From Rhodovastum sp963714255 (GTDB lineage Bacteria; Pseudomonadota; Alphaproteobacteria; Acetobacterales; Acetobacteraceae), in NCBI GenBank assembly GCA_963714255.1, contig CAVQNU010000033.1, positions 1 to 64,000 on the forward strand: a stretch of 64,000 nucleotides of DNA. The letters run 5' to 3'. Under the pieces are notes generated by a model. It was not told the DNA's origin. It did no database searches and worked only from the letters and a program-made list of their open reading frames with translations. The translations under genes were made by a program, and so were the position numbers. Each line of letters opens with the position of its first letter. The stretch's first letter is position 1. This document shows, in pieces, positions 26,106-33,736 of the stretch.

Positions 26106-27299
26106 TTGTCCGACACCGACACGCCCGATTTCGCCACGCCTTACCAGGTCAGCACCGTCACGTCGCGCAGTTGGCTCGAGCGGCTGCGTGACAGCCTGAT
26201 CGGGACGGTCATCGGCCTGCTGCTGGTCGCCGGCGCCGTGGCGCTGCTGTACTGGAACGAAGGCAACGAAGTCGCGGCGCTGCGCAGCCTTGATCTGGCC
26301 GCGCGGCTGGTCGTCGAGGCGCCGCCGGCCGGCATCGACCCCGCGTTGGAAGGACGCCTGGTGCACCTGACCGGCACGCTGGCAGCCCCGGCGCCGGCGC
26401 GCGACCCGTTGTTCGGCGCGACCGGCGCGAACGCGGTGCGGCTGGAGCGCCGGGTCGAGATGTTCCAGTGGGAAGAACACGTCAGCAGCACGACGGAGAA
26501 ATCGCTCGGCGGCGGCAGCACGACGCGGAGCACCACCGACTACCAGAAAACCTGGTCCGACCGGGCGATCAATTCCGGCCCGTTCCATGCCCGCGCCGGC
26601 CATGAAAACCCGCCTCTGCCGCTCTCCGGCCTCACCAGCGACGCAGCCGATGTGCGGCTGGGGCGGTATCGGCTGGACACGGCGGTGCTCGACAGGCTGA
26701 CACCCTCGGCACCGGCGTTTCTTCCCGACGCGGCGGCGCTGCCGCCCGGCTGGCGGCGCGGCGAGGCCGGCCCCTATCGGGGGCGCGACCCGATGCAACC
26801 GGACATCGGCGATGTGCGGGTGACCTTCCGCGCGACGCTTGCCGGCACCGCGAGCGTCATTGCCGGCCAGCAGGGCGACCGGCTCGCGGCTTACATGACA
26901 CCCGGCGGCCGCACCATCGCGCTGGCCACGGAGGGCGCGGCGCGGGCGGCTGACATGGTCAGCGCCGAACGGGCTTCCACGCGCATGCTGGCCTGGGCGT
27001 TACGGCTGGCGGGCTTCCTGATGTGCCTGGTGGGGCTGGTGCTGCTGGTCAGGCCGCTCGCCGTTCTGGTCAGCGTGCTGCCGCTGCTGGAGACGGTGGT
27101 GGATGTCACCGCCATTGTGGTGATGGCGGGGCTGGCCGCCCTGGTGACGCTCGCCACCATCGCGGTGGCGCGCGTCATGCTGCAGCCGCTGCTGTCGCTT
27201 GGCTTGCTTGCCGCCGGCGCGGCGATCGCCTGGGGGTGCATCCGGCTGCGCCGGCGGAGCCCGATGCAGCTTGTATCTGACAGAAGCGCCGCCGGATGA
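26106..27299 (+). CDS. TMEM43-family membrane protein
   Basis: Member of the TMEM43 family, 397 aa. One N-terminal membrane span (about residues 30-50, GTVIGLLLVAGAVALLYWNEG), a large central domain (about 60-295), then about four membrane spans at the C-terminus. FQWEEH in the centre is typical of the family. TTG 26106 has GGGAGAAG six bases upstream, better supported than GTG 26067. Function in bacteria unknown. It overlaps the next gene by four bases, so the two products probably act together. Confidence 0.82.
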   Translation: MSDTDTPDFATPYQVSTVTSRSWLERLRDSLIGTVIGLLLVAGAVALLYWNEGNEVAALRSLDLAARLVVEAPPAGIDPALEGRLVHLTGTLAAPAPARDPLFGATGANAVRLERRVEMFQWEEHVSSTTEKSLGGGSTTRSTTDYQKTWSDRAINSGPFHARAGHENPPLPLSGLTSDAADVRLGRYRLDTAVLDRLTPSAPAFLPDAAALPPGWRRGEAGPYRGRDPMQPDIGDVRVTFRATLAGTASVIAGQQGDRLAAYMTPGGRTIALATEGAARAADMVSAERASTRMLAWALRLAGFLMCLVGLVLLVRPLAVLVSVLPLLETVVDVTAIVVMAGLAALVTLATIAVARVMLQPLLSLGLLAAGAAIAWGCIRLRRRSPMQLVSDRSAAG

Positions 27300-27655
27300 A
27301 CCCACAAGCCGAACCGCACGGGAAGCCCGCGGACGAGCTTCCTGCCGGCTACCGGCAGGGCATCATCACCGCACTCACCCTGTTCATCAGCTTCTCGCTG
27401 CTGTTCGTCAAATACTGGAGTTTGGAAGCCTCGGGAGGGTGGACGCTTGCGTCCGCCTGCGCTGAAGCATTAATCATTCTTGCAATATTTCTTGAAATAA
27501 TGACTTTATGGCGCGCGCTTCAGGTCAAGGATTCATTACTTGTCGAGTACAACAGAACTCTGAAGTGGTTTATGGCCTCCATATTTGTAATGATCATAGG
27601 CTTGTTGTTCACCATTATCGCCGCCAATATTCCTGGGCCGGCACCTCCGCATTGA
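27296..27655 (+). CDS. Small membrane protein of unknown function
   Basis: Protein of 119 aa with three predicted membrane spans (about 23-43, 52-70 and 90-110). It starts at ATG 27296 inside the stop of the TMEM43-like gene (ATGA). The second half of the gene is unusually AT-rich (ATTAATCATTCTTGC and similar), unlike its neighbours, pointing to relaxed codon use or acquisition. I do not recognise the family. The last residues PGPAPPH end next to a TATAAT at 27657. Confidence 0.75.
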   Translation: MNPQAEPHGKPADELPAGYRQGIITALTLFISFSLLFVKYWSLEASGGWTLASACAEALIILAIFLEIMTLWRALQVKDSLLVEYNRTLKWFMASIFVMIIGLLFTIIAANIPGPAPPH

Positions 27656-27689
27656 CTATAATGTGACAAAGCCGGGAGGCCGGTCACCG

Positions 27690-27785
27690 ATTCTCAACGA
27701 ATGGGTTCCAAGGCCGTCGCGCCGCAGGCGCGCTGCCCGCGACGTGAGGTCCACCACAGCGCCCTGGCCTGACTTTCTTAACCGC
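27690..27785. repeat. Degenerate hairpin element, copy R
   Basis: Carries AATGGGTTCCAAGGCC, then a GTCGCG...CGCGAC stem with internal GGCGCGC as in copies G and L, and a decayed module ending GCCCTGGCC. Mismatches suggest an old copy. It lies between the small membrane protein gene and crtZ. Confidence 0.6.
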
Positions 27786-27880
27786 AATACCCGCACCAGC
27801 CGGCGATCCCGCTTGACGGAGCCATCCCCCGGTTGCACCTGTGGTGCCGTCCCGTATCCCGGCCAACCAGAGACCAAATC

Positions 27881-28363
27881 ATGAACGTGGTTCTGAACAT
27901 CGCCCTCGCCGCCGCCGCCTTCGCGGGCATGGAGGTGTTCGCCTGGGCCATCCACCGCTGGGTCATGCACGGGGCCGGGTGGGGCTGGCACGAATCCCAT
28001 CACCGCCCCCGCACCGGCCGGTTCGAGCGCAATGACCGCTATGTGCTGGTGTTCTCGCTGATCGCCGTGGCGCTGTTCGCCATCGGCCAGGTGGTGGCCG
28101 GCGTCACCGCCATCGCCTGCGGGGTCACCGCCTATGGCCTGGCCTATTTCACCATGCACGAGGTGCTGGTGCACCGCCGCCTGCCGCCGCCCTTCACGCC
28201 GCGCAGCGGCTACCTGGCGCACCTGGTGGCCGCCCACCACCTGCACCACGCCGTGCACAGCAAGGAAGGGGCGGTTTCATTCGGCTTCCTTTACGCACCG
28301 CCGCTGCGCCGGCTGCGCGACCAACTGCGCACGCTCAACCGTCCACCCGCATCTCAGAACTGA
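27881..28363 (+). CDS. crtZ: Beta-carotene hydroxylase
   Basis: Membrane non-haem diiron hydroxylase that converts beta-carotene to zeaxanthin, 160 aa. The fatty-acid-hydroxylase histidine clusters are complete: HRWVMH (about 26-31), HESHH (about 40-44), HEVLVH (about 96-101) and HHLHH (about 121-125). About four hydrophobic helices surround them. ATG 27881 agrees with the family N-terminus. Its 3' end overlaps the end of crtY by 29 bases on the opposite strand. A TATAAT at 27657-27662 might belong to its promoter. Confidence 0.93.
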   Translation: MNVVLNIALAAAAFAGMEVFAWAIHRWVMHGAGWGWHESHHRPRTGRFERNDRYVLVFSLIAVALFAIGQVVAGVTAIACGVTAYGLAYFTMHEVLVHRRLPPPFTPRSGYLAHLVAAHHLHHAVHSKEGAVSFGFLYAPPLRRLRDQLRTLNRPPASQN

Positions 28364-29555
28364 CCCTTTCCGCCCCCGGCCGCCACGCCGGGGTGATGAG
28401 TTCGCCTTGCCCCGAGGACGGGATGCAGCGCAGGGCCGAGAAAAACGGCACCGGCGGTTTGCCGCTCACCAGCCGCATGCGGTCGAGGGCGGTGCTGCGG
28501 CCGGCGAAGAAGCGTTCGATCAGCGGCTGCGGCAGCCGGAAAAACCGGTCGAAGACGCGCCAGCGCTGGTGCGCATTGCCGGCCAGGAACAGCATGCGGT
28601 TGAGCACCCGGTAGAACCCCTGCGTCTGCCAGGTGGCGCGCGCGCGCGCTTCGATCATCCGCCGCAGCGAGTCCGGCCGGGCCGGCAGCGCCGTGGCCAC
28701 CGCATCGGCCAGTGCGACCGCCGAGGGCAGCGAATAGCCGGTCACCGGGTGGAACAACCCGGCCCGCATGCCGAGCGGCGCCACCGGTCCGACCTCAGCC
28801 CAGAACGCGTTGATGTCGCCGTCGAGGATTACCGGCAGCACGCCCTGCTCCTCGCTCAGTTGCTCGGCCACATGCCAGCCCTGGGCGGCGACGTAGGCGG
28901 CGATTTCCCCCCGCGCGCGCGGATGCGACAGTTCGGGCGTGTCGCTGTAACACGTGTCCTCGACCAGCAGCCGGTCCGGGCCGAACGGCAGGACATAGAT
29001 GAAGCGGAACCCGTCGAGTTGCTCGACCCGCGCATCCATCAGGATCGGGTGGTGCAGCCCGTGCGGCGCGGTCAGGCGGAGTTCCTGGCCGAGGAATTTC
29101 TGCCAGCCGCAGCGGAACGCGCTGGAGGGCCGCGCCCCCCGCCCGTCCAGCACCGCGCGGGCCACGACGGAGCTGCCGTCCGCCAGGGTCAGCCGGTCGG
29201 GAAAAATTTCCGCGATGTCCGCCGCCCGGGTCAGGCCGGTCAGCGCGCGGCCGAGCGCGGGGCCGGACAGGGTGCAAACCGGTGTCGGCACGACCCGCCG
29301 GAAGCCGGGAAAGCGGACTTCATAGGCCGGCCATTCCCGGCGCAGCAGCGGCCGCAGCCAGGCCAGTTGCTCCGGCGTCACATCGGTGGCGAAAAACGAC
29401 CACGTCCGGCCCGCGCCCACCGAGGGATGGGTGTCGAAGCCGGCGATGTGCAATTCCGGCCGGAGTGTCGCCACCCGCACGGCGGCCAGAGCGTTTGCCA
29501 GCCCCATGCCGGCGAACGCCACGTCAAGCCTGGACGCCCGCACAGGGTCCCTCAT
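28335..29555 (-). CDS. crtY: Lycopene beta-cyclase
   Basis: CrtY-type cyclase making beta-carotene from lycopene, 406 aa. N-terminal dinucleotide-binding segment VAFAGMGLANALAAVRV (about 12-28), then FDTHPSVGAGRTWSFF, and LPFGPDRLLVEDTCYSD in the middle, all CrtY signatures. ATG 29555 has GGAGA nine bases upstream; the frame open further to 29762 is not supported. Convergent with crtZ, with a 29-bp tail overlap. Phytoene synthase and desaturase genes are not in the window. Confidence 0.93.
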   Translation of the reverse strand: MRDPVRASRLDVAFAGMGLANALAAVRVATLRPELHIAGFDTHPSVGAGRTWSFFATDVTPEQLAWLRPLLRREWPAYEVRFPGFRRVVPTPVCTLSGPALGRALTGLTRAADIAEIFPDRLTLADGSSVVARAVLDGRGARPSSAFRCGWQKFLGQELRLTAPHGLHHPILMDARVEQLDGFRFIYVLPFGPDRLLVEDTCYSDTPELSHPRARGEIAAYVAAQGWHVAEQLSEEQGVLPVILDGDINAFWAEVGPVAPLGMRAGLFHPVTGYSLPSAVALADAVATALPARPDSLRRMIEARARATWQTQGFYRVLNRMLFLAGNAHQRWRVFDRFFRLPQPLIERFFAGRSTALDRMRLVSGKPPVPFFSALRCIPSSGQGELITPAWRPGAERVSSEMRVDG

Positions 29556-29930
29556 TTCCGGGTGTCTCCAATTCAATTGCAACGGTCCGATAGGGAAGGC
29601 TCGCCAAGACGTGAGCGGTAACACCCGCATGTCAACCGCACCGGCTGCGGTCCGTTGCCCGCGGGGGCAAACAAAAACGCAAAGCGGGGGTAAGAACGAT
29701 GCGGCGGCGGCGGTCGGCCTGTGCCTGTTATATGGATCTTGATCAGGTTCATAACAGGTCATGACGCTGCTGCCGCACGCCGGATTGTTCAGCCGGGCGG
29801 AACCAAAAACAAACGAAAGTTCTGCGTGAAACTCGCGAAATCACTTGCTACCACGACAGAACCGTGTTGTTCTCCGATCGGCGCAGCGCCCGCCGTCCCG
29901 CGGGCCTGAGCGGTTTCCTCCCCTGAACTT
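29556..29930. other. Intergenic region upstream of crtY with inverted repeat
   Basis: No gene recognised. An eight-base inverted repeat CCTGTTAT (29724-29731) / ATAACAGG (29751-29758) with a 19-base spacer containing GATCTTGATC lies about 170 bases before crtY and could be an operator. AT-rich stretches around 29800-29860 could hold a promoter for the plus-strand candidate RNA. Confidence 0.45.
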
Positions 29931-29962
29931 GGCGGCGCCCGTTCGGGCGCCGCCATTTTTTC
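29840..29962 (+). ncRNA. Candidate small RNA ending in an intrinsic terminator
   Basis: The plus-strand terminator at 29931-29961 has no coding gene in front of it. The stretch before it carries a G/C hairpin (CCCGCCGTCCCGCGGG, about 29889-29904) and an exposed TTTCCTCCCC (about 29914-29923), an anti-ribosome-site sequence like those in loops of known alphaproteobacterial sRNAs. The 5' end is a guess. It could also be the tail of an unrecognised transcript. Confidence 0.35.
29931..29961 (+). terminator. Strong intrinsic terminator
   Basis: Stem GGCGGCGCCC (29931-29940), loop GTTC, GGGCGCCGCC (29945-29954), followed by ATTTTTTC. It is the only hairpin with a real T-run I noticed in the window, and it points along the plus strand. 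Confidence 0.85.
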
Positions 29963-29965
29963 TGT

Positions 29966-30071
29966 GGAATCAGGAAGGCCGGACTCTGCCCTGGCCCCAA
30001 TACTTAAATAATGGGTTCCAAGGGCCTCTCGGCCCTTGGCGGGTCCAGGGCAGAGCCCTGGCCTTCCTTCT
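29966..30071. repeat. Intergenic palindromic element, copy J (intermediate form)
   Basis: Left module degraded (GGCCGGACTCTGCCCTGGCC), AT-rich centre AATACTTAAATAATGG, then the AAGGGCC/GGCCCTT hairpin, the common module and CCTTCCTT. It ends a few bases before the cysE stop. Confidence 0.8.
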
Positions 30072-30083
30072 TCGCCAGCGCGC

Positions 30084-30953
30084 TCAGATCGTGTAGGCGA
30101 ACGCCTCGTAGGAAAGATCGGCCAGGATCTGGTCCATCGTGCGCGAGGGCTCATCGGGCGTGGCGGTGCGCACCACCCGCGCCGGCACCCCGGCCACCGT
30201 GGTGTGCGCGGGCACCGGGCGCAGCACCACCGAACCGGCGGCGATGCGGGCGTTCTCGCCCACCTCGATATTGCCCAGGATTTTCGCCCCGGCGCCGATC
30301 ATGGCACCCCGGCGCACCTTCGGATGCCGGTCACCCGTCTCTTTGCCAGAGCCACCGAGGGTCACGTCCTGCAGCATCGACACGTCATCCTCGATCACAG
30401 CCGTCTCGCCCACCACCAGCCCGGTGGCATGATCCAGGAACAGACCGCGGCCAAGCTGCGCCGCCGGATGAATATCGGTCTGAAACACTTCCGAGGAGCG
30501 GCTTTGCAGATACAGGGCGAAATCCCGGTTGCCGCTGTTCCACAGCCAGTGCGTCAGCCGGTGCGCCTGGATGGCATGAAACCCTTTGAAATACAGGAAG
30601 GGCTCGATGAAGCGCTCGCAGGCCGGGTCGCGCTCGTAGACCGCCGTGATGTCGGCGCGCAGCGACATCGCGATATCGGGGTCCGCTTCCAGCGCCTGGT
30701 GGAAGGCGCGGATGATCAGCGGCAGGGAAATCACGTCGTTCTTCAGCCGTGCGCCGACACGATGGAATACCGCCGATTCGAAACTGGGCTGATTGATGAT
30801 GGAATCGAGAAACAGCGGGGCAAGCATCGGCGCGCGCTCATAGGCGTCCTCGGCTTCGCGCCGCAGCCGCGCCCACATCGCGTCGGTGAACTGCCGCACC
30901 TGCTCGTCATCGCGCGAAACGACGGTCAGATGGCCTAGCTGCGGTCGCGGCAT
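30084..30953 (-). CDS. cysE: Serine O-acetyltransferase
   Basis: Acetylates L-serine with acetyl-CoA to O-acetylserine, the substrate of CysK (encoded at 45.7 kb). 289 aa. The N-terminal helical domain (about 20-150) contains RDPACERFIEPFLYFKGFHAIQAHR. The C-terminal left-handed beta-helix of hexapeptide repeats has IHPAAQLGRGLFLDHATGLVVGET with the catalytic Asp-His pair, then LGGSGKETGDRHPKV. ATG 30953 has GGGGAGA upstream. Confidence 0.95.
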   Translation of the reverse strand: MPRPQLGHLTVVSRDDEQVRQFTDAMWARLRREAEDAYERAPMLAPLFLDSIINQPSFESAVFHRVGARLKNDVISLPLIIRAFHQALEADPDIAMSLRADITAVYERDPACERFIEPFLYFKGFHAIQAHRLTHWLWNSGNRDFALYLQSRSSEVFQTDIHPAAQLGRGLFLDHATGLVVGETAVIEDDVSMLQDVTLGGSGKETGDRHPKVRRGAMIGAGAKILGNIEVGENARIAAGSVVLRPVPAHTTVAGVPARVVRTATPDEPSRTMDQILADLSYEAFAYTI

Positions 30954-31110
30954 GTCGCGTCTCCCCTTGTCTGGCGCGTCACCTCGCTGCCGTACAGGCC
31001 CGAGGGGCCCGCCGCAACAAGAGTCCCGATATCGGGCGGCGCGCTATCGAGCGCAAGGGAGGCAGGCGCCGAACCTGGATGACGCCAGGGACGGCGCTGC
31101 TGGCCTGGCT

Positions 31111-31381
31111 TCAGACGGCCTTTTTCAATGTCGGCGACGCCTTGAACCGCACGGTCTTACCGGCCTTCACCTTGATCGCCTCGCCGGTGCGCGGATTGAG
31201 GCCCTTGCGCGCCTTGGTCTTGCGCACGGTGAAGGTGCCGAAGCTCGGCAGGGTGAACTTGCCGTTCTTCTTGAGTTCTTTGACGATCGCGCCCATCAGG
31301 TCGCCCGCGGCACGATTAGAACGCCGTCCCGGTCAGGCCGGCGGACTCCTGGATGACCTGGGCAATAAAGGCTTTCGACAT
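31111..31381 (-). pseudogene. HU-family DNA-binding protein with frameshift
   Basis: Histone-like HU/IHF protein, nucleoid-associated. The start ATG 31381 (AAAGGAA upstream) gives MSKAFIAQVIQESAGLTGTA, then TTC TAA. The rest (NRAAGDLMGAIVKELKKNG...PSFGTFTVRKTKARKGLNPRTGE...VRFKASPTLKKAV) continues in another frame to 31111. Deleting one T from GCGTTCTAAT restores a standard HU of about 90 aa. The DNA-binding arm (NPRTGE) is intact. HU genes are rarely lost, so sequence error is likely. If not, initiation at ATG 31296 would yield only the C-terminal two-thirds. Confidence 0.88.
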
Positions 31382-31607
31382 GCGGTCCTGTTCCTTTCCG
31401 TTATGGACTGCGGGTGAGCGGTCTGCCGCGAATCGCCGGCATTTCCAAATTGTGTCATCAAGACGCCGCCTCCTAACAGGGGGTTTCGGCGGGCGCAAAA
31501 GATTTCTTTGCCGCCGGAAGAAGAAACGCAATGCTGTGAGCACGCGCGCCCCGGCCGCGGGATACCGCCTCGCCGGTTGGCCAATTCCTGATTGATGAAG
31601 GCATATC

Positions 31608-32525
31608 ATGCAGACTTCCGTCCCCGCCGGGACCGGCCTGCCGGTCACCGAAACCATCAGCCCCCGCCTGCGAAACCTCGACCGCTGGCCTGCCGGCAAC
31701 GTCCTGCAAGCACTATGGGAGGGCCAACTGGCGTCCGTCGCCGCAATCGGCCCGGCCCTGCCCGCCATCGAGCGCGCCGCCGCCTCCGCCCTGCCGCTGC
31801 TCGCCCGCGGCGGCCGCCTGATCTACGCCGGCGCTGGCACCTCCGGGCGCATCGGCGTGCAGGACGGCGCCGAGTTGCCGCCCACCTTCGACTGGCCCGA
31901 AAACAGGCTCGTGCTGCTGATGGCCGGCGGCGACGCGGCGTTCACCCGTTCCATCGAAAATGCCGAAGATGACCGCGCCGCGGCGCAGCACGACGTGGCC
32001 GCCCACGCCATCGGCGCCAACGATGTCGCCATCGGCATCGCCGCCAGCGGATCGACGCCTTACACCACCACGGTCATTGCCGAATGCGCCCACCGCGGCG
32101 CGCTCACCATCGGCATTGCCAACAGCCCCGGCGGCGCCCTGCTCGCCGCCTGCGCCTGCCCGATCCTGGTCGAAACCGGCGCCGAGGCGATCGCCGGATC
32201 GACCCGGATGAAGGCCGGCACGGCGCAGAAGATCGTGCTGAACCTGTTCTCCACCCTTGTCATGGTGCGCCTGGGGCGCATCCATCGCGGCCTGATGGTC
32301 GACATGAACGCCCGCAACGCCAAGCTGCACGCGCGCGCCCTGCGCATCCTGCACGACCTGACCGGCGCGGACGAAAGTGCGGCCCGCGCCGCCCTGGATG
32401 CCGCCGGCGGGCGGGTGAAAACCGCTGTCCTGCTGCTGCATGGCCTGGATCGGCCGCAGGCCGAGTCGTTACTTGAAAAGCATAATTCGCATCTGCACGC
32501 GGCCCTCGCCGAGATCACCGCATGA
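31608..32525 (+). CDS. murQ: N-acetylmuramic acid 6-phosphate etherase
   Basis: Cleaves the lactyl ether of MurNAc-6-P to GlcNAc-6-P plus D-lactate in cell-wall recycling, 305 aa. SIS-domain features: LIYAGAGTSGRIGVQDGAELPPTF (about 71-94), IAASGSTPYT, and the signature STRMKAGTAQKIVLNLFSTLVM. The catalytic Glu lies in the GAELPPTF region. ATG 31608 is preceded by GAAGG. It overlaps nagA by four bases, and the two enzymes work in sequence. Confidence 0.95.
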   Translation: MQTSVPAGTGLPVTETISPRLRNLDRWPAGNVLQALWEGQLASVAAIGPALPAIERAAASALPLLARGGRLIYAGAGTSGRIGVQDGAELPPTFDWPENRLVLLMAGGDAAFTRSIENAEDDRAAAQHDVAAHAIGANDVAIGIAASGSTPYTTTVIAECAHRGALTIGIANSPGGALLAACACPILVETGAEAIAGSTRMKAGTAQKIVLNLFSTLVMVRLGRIHRGLMVDMNARNAKLHARALRILHDLTGADESAARAALDAAGGRVKTAVLLLHGLDRPQAESLLEKHNSHLHAALAEITA

Positions 32526-33658
32526 AAGCCCTGTGCGCATCCCGCCTGTTCGACGGCACCACCCTGCTGCACGACCACGTCGTGCTGTTCGACGGCGCCC
32601 GCATCGCCGCCGTCGTGCCACGCCACGCGGTGCCGCCCGGCGCCGAACCCACCCACATCCCGGAAGATCACGTGCTGGCGCCGGAATTCGTCGATCTGCA
32701 GGTCAACGGCGGCGGCGGCGTGCTGTTCAACGACACGCAGGATACCGCCACGCTGCGCCGCATCGCCGCCGCGCACGCAACCGCCGGCACCACCACAATG
32801 CTGCCCACGCTGATCAGCGGCACACGCGGCCAACTGCACGCAGCCCTAGCCGCCGCGCGCGCAGCCCTCGCGCAGGACGTGCCGGGCGTCGCCGGTCTGC
32901 ACCTCGAAGGCCCGTTCATCGCCGCCTCCCGCCGCGGCATCCATCCGCAAGCAGCGATCACCACCATGACCGACAACGATTTGGCGCTGCTGTGCGCGGA
33001 TTTTCCCGGGTCTCTGCTGGTCACCATCGCCCCCGAAACGGTGCCGGCCGAATACATCCGCCGCCTTGCCGGCGCAGGCGCGACCGTCTTCGCCGGCCAC
33101 ACCGACGCCACCTACGACCAGGCCATCGCCGAACTCGCCGCCGGCATCTCGGGGTTCACGCACCTCTACAACGCGATGTCCGGCTTCGTGCCCCGCGCGC
33201 CCGGCGCCGTCGGCGCCGCGCTCGACCGCACGAACACCTTCGCCGGTATCATCGTCGACGGCCACCACGTTCATGCCGCGTCCGTGCGTATTGCCTTCGC
33301 CGCCAAAGGCCCCGACGCAATGCTGCTCGTATCGGACGCAATGGCCACCGCCGCCTCGGACCACACGAGCTTCACCCTGAACGGTGAACCAATCGAATTA
33401 CGCAACGGCAGGCTGGAAAACGACGCCGGCACACTGGCCGGCGCACACCTGACCATGGCAGACGCCGTACGCAACGCAGTCAACCTCGTCGGACTGCCAC
33501 TCGAAGCGGCGCTGCGCATGGCGACACACACGCCGGCCATGGCCATACACTTGCCCGATCGCGGCCGCATAGCACCGAACTGCACGGCCGATTTTATAAC
33601 GCTCGACGAGAATCTCCGCGTAACGAACGTGTGGCAACTCGGGGTACGAAGAAAGTAG
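32522..33658 (+). CDS. nagA: N-acetylglucosamine-6-phosphate deacetylase
   Basis: Amidohydrolase that deacetylates GlcNAc-6-P to GlcN-6-P, 378 aa. Key segments: VDLQVNGGGGVLFND, TTTMLPTLIS, HLEGPFIAASRRGIH (catalytic-site Glu and His), FAGHTDATYD, HLYNAMSGFVPRAPG, DGHHVHAASV and LLVSDAMATA with the catalytic Asp. ATG 32522 is in ATGA with the murQ stop, so the two are coupled for use of recycled wall sugars. nagB is not visible. Confidence 0.95.
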   Translation: MKALCASRLFDGTTLLHDHVVLFDGARIAAVVPRHAVPPGAEPTHIPEDHVLAPEFVDLQVNGGGGVLFNDTQDTATLRRIAAAHATAGTTTMLPTLISGTRGQLHAALAAARAALAQDVPGVAGLHLEGPFIAASRRGIHPQAAITTMTDNDLALLCADFPGSLLVTIAPETVPAEYIRRLAGAGATVFAGHTDATYDQAIAELAAGISGFTHLYNAMSGFVPRAPGAVGAALDRTNTFAGIIVDGHHVHAASVRIAFAAKGPDAMLLVSDAMATAASDHTSFTLNGEPIELRNGRLENDAGTLAGAHLTMADAVRNAVNLVGLPLEAALRMATHTPAMAIHLPDRGRIAPNCTADFITLDENLRVTNVWQLGVRRK

Positions 33659-33735
33659 CCGGGGCGTTGCCCCGGACCCCACCAGGGGCTTTGCCCCTGG
33701 ACCCCACCAAGGGCCAATGGCCCTTGGAACCCAAT
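33659..33735. repeat. Intergenic hairpin element, copy K (variant)
   Basis: Three successive hairpins: CCGGGGC/GCCCCGG, CAGGGGC/GCCCCTG and AAGGGCC/GGCCCTT, joined by GACCCCACCA spacers and ending GGAACCCAATCC. It begins at the nagA stop and ends one base before the dehydrogenase stop. Confidence 0.75.
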
Positions 33736-33736
33736 C

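Noticed and set aside
24603..26798. Open frame of over 700 codons on the minus strand across uppP and the TMEM43-like gene
   Set aside because: Low-complexity Arg/Gln/Ala composition, no family resemblance, fully antisense to two well-supported genes; a by-product of very high GC content.
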